A stretch of DNA of 20,128 nt from an uncultured Bacillota bacterium (GTDB taxonomy: Bacteria; Bacillota; Clostridia; Tissierellales; Tissierellaceae). The position numbers and the translations under genes are program-made. Positions within the stretch are counted from its first letter, which is position 1. Each line of letters starts with the position of its first letter. Below the pieces are notes generated by a model. That model saw nothing but the letters and a program-made list of their open reading frames with translations, had not been told where the DNA came from and did no database searches. Positions 15,162 through 20,128 of this stretch are shown piece by piece. The stretch is from assembly GCA_937951995.1 (NCBI GenBank), contig CALGAG010000001.1, positions 1 to 20,128 of the forward strand. Reading direction: 5' to 3'.

Positions 15162-15686
15162 ATGGGAATCTATACTAAGACAGGCGACAAGGGGACGACA
15201 TCTTTATTTGACAACAAGAGAGTAACCAAGGATGACATAAGGGTTGAAAGCTACGGAACCGTTGATGAGCTGGGGACATTTCTGGGACTTGCAAAAAACT
15301 ATGTTGAGGATGAACTGAGGGAAAGGATCTATACAATCCAGAACAAGCTTTTCACAGTGGCAACCAATCTGGCAACTGAGGACGGATCCAAGGTGGCCCA
15401 TAGAATGAAGGAAGAGGACATAAAGTATCTCGAGGATACAATTGACGAGTATATGGGTAGACTTAACGATCCAACAGGCTTTATCATACCTGGTTCCAAT
15501 ATTTCTTCAGCCTACCTGCATGTAGCCAGGACTGTTTGCAGAAGGGCTGAAAGAAGGATAATCTCACTAACAGGAGTTGCAGAGGTGGATCCTTTGGTGG
15601 TGAAATATGTTAACAGATTATCAGATGCAATATACGCAATGGCCAGATATTCGGAAGAGGAGCAAAGACCAGTTAAATACGAATAA
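15162..15686 (+). CDS. Cob(I)alamin adenosyltransferase, PduO type
   Basis: A 174-residue ATP:corrinoid adenosyltransferase that makes adenosylcobalamin from ATP and cob(I)alamin. The N-terminal ATP-binding motif TKTGDKGTTSL is at residues 5-15, followed by YGTVDELGTFLGLAK. The C-terminal helical part has RTVCRRAERRI and the conserved NRLSDAIYAMAR, where the family's active-site Arg and Asp are found. AAAGGATG precedes the ATG. There are no adjacent cobalamin synthesis or diol dehydratase genes, so it is probably a housekeeping enzyme serving B12-dependent mutases or dehydratases elsewhere. Confidence 0.95.
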   Translation: MGIYTKTGDKGTTSLFDNKRVTKDDIRVESYGTVDELGTFLGLAKNYVEDELRERIYTIQNKLFTVATNLATEDGSKVAHRMKEEDIKYLEDTIDEYMGRLNDPTGFIIPGSNISSAYLHVARTVCRRAERRIISLTGVAEVDPLVVKYVNRLSDAIYAMARYSEEEQRPVKYE

Positions 15687-15718
15687 TCCACAAAAGTGTA
15701 AAAGGGAATGATTTCTCC

Positions 15719-15752
15719 GGCAAGGGCCTTGAAAATGCCCTTTGTTTGCCAT
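15719..15752 (+). terminator. Possible terminator after the adenosyltransferase gene
   Basis: CAAGGGC at 15721-15727 can pair with GCCCTTTG at 15737-15744 with one bulged T, and GGC/GCC ends may extend it. The T run after it is weak (TTTGTTTGCC). It lies 34 bases past the stop. Confidence 0.4.
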
Positions 15753-15807
15753 GGGAACATGAATTTTCTTGTGGAAATAAACTCTGATTTAGGATACAAT
15801 GATAATA

Positions 15808-15847
15808 GTCACCACATATTTGACATTATTGTATGTGACATGATAGT
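15808..15847 (+). promoter_or_regulatory. Promoter with operator-like inverted repeat before the phosphatase gene
   Basis: A perfect TTGACA at 15820-15825 is followed after 16 bp by GATAGT, a four-of-six -10. CACATA at 15813-15818 and TATGTG at 15832-15837 form an inverted repeat bracketing the -35, which extends to GTCAC and GTGAC on the outer sides with one inserted base. This could be a repressor site; the protein is unknown. Confidence 0.4.
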
Positions 15848-15880
15848 TAGAATATTAACGACCTCAAAGAGGTGATTATT

Positions 15881-17011
15881 ATGATTGAAGAAAAAAAGGC
15901 TGTGGACATATCTGAAGATTTAACATATATTCCCTATGGACTGCTGAATTATAGGGTTCTTGAGGGAATGGCTGACTGGGTGAGGGTAATTGATAGGAAT
16001 GGCAAGGTAATCTTTGCAAATGCTGCAATGAAGGAAGCTCTCGGGAATGACATGGTGGGAAGTGACTGCTACAAGGTCCATTGCAAAAAAGAGAAATGTG
16101 GGTTTTGCATAACCAATAGGAGCATTGAAACCGGGGAAACAGTCCAGAAAGAGGAAATAATTCAGGGTCAGTACTATTCTGTAAAAAGCTCGCCAGTAAA
16201 AAACCAGCATGGAGAGATTGCTGGTGCTGTTGAAGTGTTCAGAAATGTCACCAGGGAAAGAAAGCTCGAGCTTGAGCTTATTGAAAGGAATAAAAAGATC
16301 AGCAGGGACCTGCATTTTGCCAGAAGGATACAGGAAAGAGTTCTTCCCAAGAGGGGAATGGTGGAAACCCTGCGTATTGACTATGTCTACCAGGCATCTG
16401 AGATGCTAAGCGGAGACATGTTTGATATATTCTACATTGACGAGGCGAACATAGGAATATATATTTGCGATGTGGCAGGACACGGTATTGCTGCTTCAAT
16501 GATGACCATGTTCATAAAACAGGCAATGAGGAGTATAAAGGACGAAGTATTGAGTCCGGGCCTGGCCCTGGAGGAGCTCCACAAGAGATTCAGCACTCTC
16601 CAGCTGGAAGCAGACAAGTATTTTACCATATTCTATGGAGTATACAACAAGGTGACCCACAGATTCACCTATTCCAACGCTGGGCACAACTGCTACCCGA
16701 TCAAATTCAACTCAGAGGAGATTGAACCCTTGAAAATCAAGGGTTACCCAATAACATTGCTCTTTGAAAAGGTTGAATACAAGGAAAAGGAAATCAAGCT
16801 GGATCCAGGAGACAAGATATTGCTGTATACTGACGGAATAACTGAAGCCAGAGACCATAATGACAAGCAATTTGGCATAGAGGGAGTTTTGGAGACTGTC
16901 CAGAAAAATCCTGACAATATTTTGAAGGAAGTTGAAGATAAATTCATAATCCACAGCTGGGGAGAGCAGGATGATGATTATGCACTTGTGCTTGTGGAAG
17001 TAGTAGATTAA
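15881..17011 (+). CDS. PAS domain PP2C-type (SpoIIE/RsbU-like) serine phosphatase with a cysteine cluster
   Basis: A 376-residue cytoplasmic signalling protein. Residues about 24-130 form a PAS domain that contains Cys63, Cys68, Cys73 and Cys76 (CYKVHCKKEKCGFC), a pattern that could bind a metal or iron-sulfur cluster or act as a thiol switch. A short coiled-coil linker (ELELIERNKKISRDL) leads to the SpoIIE-type PP2C domain (about 145-375) with the motifs ARRIQERVLP, SGDMFDIF, CDVAGHG, SNAGHN, YTDGITEARD and DDDYALVLV, which hold the metal-binding aspartates. Such proteins dephosphorylate anti-anti-sigma factors or other partner proteins; no partner gene is adjacent. The ATG at 15881 lies five bases after AGAGGTGA; an upstream GTG at 15872 falls within that site. 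The stop codon is paired in the following terminator. Confidence 0.9.
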   Translation: MIEEKKAVDISEDLTYIPYGLLNYRVLEGMADWVRVIDRNGKVIFANAAMKEALGNDMVGSDCYKVHCKKEKCGFCITNRSIETGETVQKEEIIQGQYYSVKSSPVKNQHGEIAGAVEVFRNVTRERKLELELIERNKKISRDLHFARRIQERVLPKRGMVETLRIDYVYQASEMLSGDMFDIFYIDEANIGIYICDVAGHGIAASMMTMFIKQAMRSIKDEVLSPGLALEELHKRFSTLQLEADKYFTIFYGVYNKVTHRFTYSNAGHNCYPIKFNSEEIEPLKIKGYPITLLFEKVEYKEKEIKLDPGDKILLYTDGITEARDHNDKQFGIEGVLETVQKNPDNILKEVEDKFIIHSWGEQDDDYALVLVEVVD

Positions 17012-17040
17012 CCTAGAATTCATATTCTAGGTTTTGTTTT
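17010..17040 (+). terminator. Terminator after the phosphatase gene
   Basis: AACCTAGAAT at 17010-17019 and ATTCTAGGTT at 17024-17033 form a perfect 10-bp stem around TCAT, followed by TTGTTTT. The last two bases of the TAA stop codon are part of the stem. Confidence 0.85.
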
Positions 17041-17085
17041 AATTGCAAAGGGGAAGTGGAAGGACAATATTTGAGGAGGGGTAAT

Positions 17086-18390
17086 ATGACGGTTGGTTTT
17101 GATTATTCAAAGAGCTTTATCAAAAAGCATGAGGTAGACTTTATGAAGCCGTTCCTGAAGGAAGCTCACAATCTCCTGCACGACGGAGATGGACCTGGAA
17201 ATGAGTTCATAGGCTGGTTGGACTGGACAGAGAAATACGACAGACAGGAATACGAAAAGATAAAGACTGTTGCGGCAGGAATAAGACAGAAGGCAGATGT
17301 TTTCATAGTGGTAGGCATAGGAGGCTCCTACCTGGGTGCTCGTGCAGCATTTGAAGCCCTGACCCATACCTTCCACAACCTTCTACCAAGGGAGGAGAGA
17401 CAAGCTCCTCAGATTTACTTTGCAGGGAACAATATGTCTCCTAAGTACATGACAGACCTGATGGAGACCTTGGAGGACAAGGAGGTCTATGTAAATGTAA
17501 TTTCCAAGTCCGGCACAACCACTGAGCCTGCAATAGCATTCAGGATACTTAAGTCCCATCTGGAGGACAAGTATGGAAAGGAAGAGGCAAGAAACAGGAT
17601 TTTTGCCACAACTGATGGCAGCAAGGGAGCCTTGAAGACCTTGGCCACAAATGAAGGCTATGAGACTTTTGTGATTCCTGATGATATAGGGGGCAGGTAC
17701 TCTGTTCTTACTCCAGTTGGTCTGCTTCCATTGTCTGTGGCTGGAATAGACATAGACCAGCTTATGGAGGGGGCTCATGAGGCTGCCATCCAATACGGGA
17801 ACCCAAACCTGGATGAGAATAGATGCTACCAGTATGCTGTAACCAGGCAAATCCTCCACAAAAGGGGAAAGGATATTGAAATCCTTGTAAATTACGAACC
17901 CGGACTCCAATACCTTGGAGAATGGTGGAAGCAGCTTTACGGTGAATCCGAAGGCAAGGATGGAAAGGGAGTATTCCCGGCAAGTGTGAACTTCACTGCT
18001 GACCTTCACTCCATGGGTCAACTTATACAGGACGGCAAGAGGAACATATTTGAGACCAGTATAGTCATTGAAAATGCTGAGAGGGATCTTGAAATCAGCC
18101 ATGACGAGGAAAACCTGGACGGCTTGAACTATCTCCAAGGCAAGACCATTGGTCATGTAAACAGAAAGGCCTTTGAAGGAACCCTGTTGGCACATCTTGA
18201 GGGGAATGTTCCAAACCTAATAATATCACTGCCCCTGTTGGATGAATTCAACTTTGGCAAGCTGATATATTTCTTCGAAAAGGCATGTGCAATATCAGGC
18301 TACCTTCAAGGTGTGAATCCATTTGATCAGCCTGGTGTGGAAGCCTACAAGAAAAACATGTTCAAACTCCTTGGCAAGGAAGGCTATTAA
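17086..18390 (+). CDS. pgi: Glucose-6-phosphate isomerase
   Basis: A 434-residue cytoplasmic isomerase converting glucose 6-phosphate and fructose 6-phosphate, of the shorter Firmicute type (usually about 450 residues). The phosphate-binding SIS domains show VGIGGSYLGARAAFEAL and ISKSGTTTEPAIAFRIL. The active-site loop is YGESEGKDGKG with the catalytic glutamate, and the C-terminal signature is DQPGVEAYKKNMFKLLG with the conserved lysine. GAGGAGGGG at 17073-17081 places the start at ATG 17086; an in-frame GTG at 17056 lies upstream of that site. A terminator precedes the gene, and no clear promoter is visible in the 45 bases between, so its own promoter is short or it is read through from upstream. 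Confidence 0.96.
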   Translation: MTVGFDYSKSFIKKHEVDFMKPFLKEAHNLLHDGDGPGNEFIGWLDWTEKYDRQEYEKIKTVAAGIRQKADVFIVVGIGGSYLGARAAFEALTHTFHNLLPREERQAPQIYFAGNNMSPKYMTDLMETLEDKEVYVNVISKSGTTTEPAIAFRILKSHLEDKYGKEEARNRIFATTDGSKGALKTLATNEGYETFVIPDDIGGRYSVLTPVGLLPLSVAGIDIDQLMEGAHEAAIQYGNPNLDENRCYQYAVTRQILHKRGKDIEILVNYEPGLQYLGEWWKQLYGESEGKDGKGVFPASVNFTADLHSMGQLIQDGKRNIFETSIVIENAERDLEISHDEENLDGLNYLQGKTIGHVNRKAFEGTLLAHLEGNVPNLIISLPLLDEFNFGKLIYFFEKACAISGYLQGVNPFDQPGVEAYKKNMFKLLGKEGY

Positions 18391-18396
18391 TCCTCT

Positions 18397-18424
18397 TGAT
18401 TAAATATGATATGGCTGTTATGAT
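18397..18424 (+). promoter_or_regulatory. Candidate promoter of the crotonase operon
   Basis: TTGATT at 18397-18402 and TATGAT at 18419-18424 are 16 bp apart, and an AAGGAGGG ribosome binding site follows. A weak six-base inverted repeat (TTAATC and GATTAA, 18387-18403) overlaps its left end but has no T run, so it is not a convincing terminator for pgi. Confidence 0.5.
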
Positions 18425-18449
18425 AATTATATAACAAGGAGGGATTCTG

Positions 18450-19229
18450 TTGGAGTTTAAACATTTGGTTATTGAAAAGAAAAACAAGGTTGGAGTTCTC
18501 CGGATAAACAGGCCTGAAGCCATGAATTCCCTCAACACAGAGGTGTTGGAGGAGCTGTTGATGGCTGTTGAACAGGTCAAGAATGACCAGGATATTTTTG
18601 TTCTTGTGATTACCGGAGAAGGAAAAGCTTTTGTCGCAGGGGCTGATATTTCCGAAATGAGCACCATGGATCCGGTCCAAGCAAGATCCTTTGCAGAAGC
18701 GGGACTAAAAGTATTCAGGGAAATTGAGTCCATGGAAAAGCCGGTGATAGCAGCGGTTAATGGCTTTGCTCTGGGAGGTGGCTGTGAGCTTGCAATGGCT
18801 TGTGATATCAGGATTGCATCCACAAAAGCCAAGTTTGGTCAACCTGAGGTTGGTCTTGGAGTTACTCCTGGATTTGGTGGAACCGTACGGTTGTCACGTC
18901 TCGTCGGTCCGGCAAAGGCAAAGGAGCTCATCTACACTGGTAATATCATAAAGGCTGACGAAGCCTTGGGAATTGGCCTGGTAAATTCAGTGTCAGAGCC
19001 TGAGGAATTGATGGGTGCAGCAATGGAAATGGCAAATAAAATATCTTCAAATGCCCAGCTTGCAGTTAGATATTCAAAGCAGTCAATAAACAGAAGCTTT
19101 GAAACAGACGTGGAAACAGCCATGGAAATTGAAAGAAACCTCTTTGGCCTTTGCTTTTCAACAGAGGACCAGAAGGAAGGCATGAAAGCATTTGGAGAGA
19201 AGAGAAAACCTGATTTCAAGGTAAAATAA
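18450..19229 (+). CDS. crt: Enoyl-CoA hydratase / 3-hydroxybutyryl-CoA dehydratase (crotonase)
   Basis: A 259-residue crotonase-fold hydratase that interconverts crotonyl-CoA and 3-hydroxybutyryl-CoA. The CoA-binding and oxyanion-hole segments are FVAGADISEM (62-71) and NGFALGGGCELAMACD (104-119); the two catalytic glutamates are Glu113 and Glu133 (GQPEVGLG), both present, which separates hydratases from other crotonase-fold enzymes. GFGGTVRLSRLVG follows as in Clostridial Crt. The gene starts with TTG at 18450, preceded by AAGGAGGG. The dehydrogenase for the next step follows after 13 bases, so the pair forms part of the route between acetoacetyl-CoA and butyryl-CoA. Chain-length preference is not deducible. 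Confidence 0.93.
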   Translation: MEFKHLVIEKKNKVGVLRINRPEAMNSLNTEVLEELLMAVEQVKNDQDIFVLVITGEGKAFVAGADISEMSTMDPVQARSFAEAGLKVFREIESMEKPVIAAVNGFALGGGCELAMACDIRIASTKAKFGQPEVGLGVTPGFGGTVRLSRLVGPAKAKELIYTGNIIKADEALGIGLVNSVSEPEELMGAAMEMANKISSNAQLAVRYSKQSINRSFETDVETAMEIERNLFGLCFSTEDQKEGMKAFGEKRKPDFKVK

Positions 19230-19242
19230 ACGGAGGTGCTGT

Positions 19243-20091
19243 ATGAAAAAAGTAAGCGTATTAGGCAGGGGAACAATGGCATTGGGTATCGTTCAGATAT
19301 TTGCCCAGAAGGACATTGAGGTAACTGTATGGGTTAGGTCAATCGACCCTGAGAAACCAAGGGGAAGTGTTGCCCCAATAGAAAAGGCCTTGGGCAAGCT
19401 GGTAAGCAAGGAAAAGATAAGTCAGGAGCAGATGGACAAAACACTTGCAAACATCAAGATAACAACTGAACTGAAGGATGTTTCTGACAGTGATCTTGTT
19501 ATAGAGGCAATTTCAGAGGATATGAAGGTAAAGAAGGATACATTCGGAAAGCTTGATGAAATTTGCAAGCCCGAAGCCATACTTGCCACAAACACCTCTT
19601 CACTTTCTATAACTGAAATAGCAAATTCAACAGCAAGACCTGACAAGGTAATAGGAATGCACTTCTTTAATCCAGTTCCACTAATGAAGCTTGTTGAGGT
19701 AATAAAGGGTCTTGCAACTTCAGATGAAACCAAGGATAAGATTGTAGACCTGTCAAAATCCCTTGGCAAGACACCTGTTGAGGTTGAGGAAGCACCTGGG
19801 TTTGTGGTGAACAGGATCCTTATTCCTATGATAAACGAAGCGGTTGGAATATTGGCAGACGGAGTGGCAAAGGCTGAGGATATTGACGAGGCAATGAAGC
19901 TTGGCGCCAATCACCCGATTGGTCCATTGGCTCTTGGAGACCTGGTTGGACTTGATGTATGCTTAGCCATAATGGACGTCCTTTATGAAGAATACCAGGA
20001 TTCAAAATACAGGGCTCATCCTCTTCTGAGAAAAATGGTTAGAGGAAATCTTCTGGGAAGAAAAACAGGCAAAGGCTTCTATGCATATTAG
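19243..20091 (+). CDS. hbd: 3-hydroxybutyryl-CoA dehydrogenase
   Basis: A complete 282-residue 3-hydroxyacyl-CoA dehydrogenase that reduces acetoacetyl-CoA to 3-hydroxybutyryl-CoA. The N-terminal Rossmann domain begins VLGRGTMALGIVQIFA; the catalytic histidine is in GMHFFNPVPLMKLVEV, with the supporting Ser/Asn in NTSSLS and GFVVNRILIP. The C-terminal helical domain ends RKTGKGFYAY, as usual. The dinucleotide loop reads G-R-G-T-M-A-L-G, whereas most homologues have G-A-G-T-M-G-S-G, and the second strand ends VWVRS in place of the usual acidic residue; both may shift the cofactor towards NADPH. GGAGGTG precedes the ATG. More fermentation genes probably follow beyond the window. Confidence 0.94.
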   Translation: MKKVSVLGRGTMALGIVQIFAQKDIEVTVWVRSIDPEKPRGSVAPIEKALGKLVSKEKISQEQMDKTLANIKITTELKDVSDSDLVIEAISEDMKVKKDTFGKLDEICKPEAILATNTSSLSITEIANSTARPDKVIGMHFFNPVPLMKLVEVIKGLATSDETKDKIVDLSKSLGKTPVEVEEAPGFVVNRILIPMINEAVGILADGVAKAEDIDEAMKLGANHPIGPLALGDLVGLDVCLAIMDVLYEEYQDSKYRAHPLLRKMVRGNLLGRKTGKGFYAY

Positions 20092-20095
20092 TACC

Positions 20096-20120
20096 ACTAC
20101 ATTGACAAAATGGATGTAGT
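20096..20120. promoter_or_regulatory. Inverted repeat with TTGACA at the window end
   Basis: ACTACAT at 20096-20102 and ATGTAGT at 20114-20120 form a perfect 7-bp inverted repeat five bases after the hbd stop. A TTGACA at 20102-20107 lies inside it. It could be a weak hairpin, without a T run, or an operator over a promoter for the next gene; the sequence ends before this can be decided. Confidence 0.3.
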
Positions 20121-20128
20121 TATGATAT

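Noticed and set aside
17383..18195. A 270-codon minus-strand frame opposite glucose-6-phosphate isomerase.
   Set aside because: It is antisense to a clear complete enzyme gene and has no recognisable motifs, so it is most likely a by-product of the codon bias of pgi.
18387..18403. A terminator after pgi.
   Set aside because: The stem is only six A/T-rich pairs with no T run, and it overlaps the likely -35 of the crotonase operon.

Overview
This window looks like chromosomal core DNA from a strictly anaerobic, low-to-moderate GC Firmicute of the class Clostridia. The signs are AGA/AGG-rich arginine codons, AAGGAGG-type ribosome binding sites, a tyrosine T-box leader, a tungsten-type aldehyde:ferredoxin oxidoreductase (AOR), superoxide reductase in place of superoxide dismutase, a corrinoid adenosyltransferase, and a crotonase/3-hydroxybutyryl-CoA dehydrogenase pair of the butyrate pathway. 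I cannot name the genus. No phage, transposase, CRISPR array, rRNA or tRNA gene is visible.

Layout, left to right. (1) 1-2642: the C-terminus of a sigma-54 enhancer-binding activator, a regulatory gap with two identical-pattern palindromes and a near-perfect -24/-12 promoter, then AOR and a one-base-overlapping MoaD-like sulfur carrier, closed by a terminator. (2) 2686-5637: a tight operon of glycerol kinase, a MobA/MocA-like nucleotidyltransferase and a PgeF/YfiH laccase-domain protein, ending in a 23-bp perfect hairpin. (3) 5638-5971: an A-rich non-coding stretch with a nested inverted repeat and a promoter. (4) 5972-10043: an unrecognised polytopic membrane protein, an OsmC-type protein and two different M20 metallohydrolases, followed by two copies of a 30-bp repeat. 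(5) 10119-13498, minus strand: a T-box-controlled tyrosyl-tRNA synthetase with a GAF/PucR-type regulator directly behind it. (6) 13501-13957, minus strand: superoxide reductase. (7) 13987-15686: a THUMP-domain rRNA methyltransferase and a PduO-type cobalamin adenosyltransferase. (8) 15820-17040: a PAS-PP2C (SpoIIE-like) phosphatase whose PAS domain carries a four-cysteine cluster. (9) 17086-18390: glucose-6-phosphate isomerase. (10) 18397 to the end: crotonase and 3-hydroxybutyryl-CoA dehydrogenase, probably the start of a butyrate or amino-acid fermentation operon running out of the window.

How it fits together. Most genes serve anaerobic energy and carbon metabolism: aldehyde oxidation to ferredoxin, glycerol entry, hexose-phosphate isomerisation, and beta-oxidation-type reduction of C4 acyl-CoA. 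The transporter/OsmC/M20 block looks like uptake and hydrolysis of N-acyl or N-carbamoyl amino acids, but its substrate is unknown. The best leads are the sigma-54 control region of AOR, the membrane protein with two half-site proline motifs beside two M20 hydrolases, the regulator behind a T-box synthetase gene, the cysteine-cluster PAS phosphatase, the altered nucleotide-binding loop of the 3-hydroxyacyl-CoA dehydrogenase, and repeated overlap of stop codons with terminator hairpins. I see no clear multi-gene system that is entirely new.
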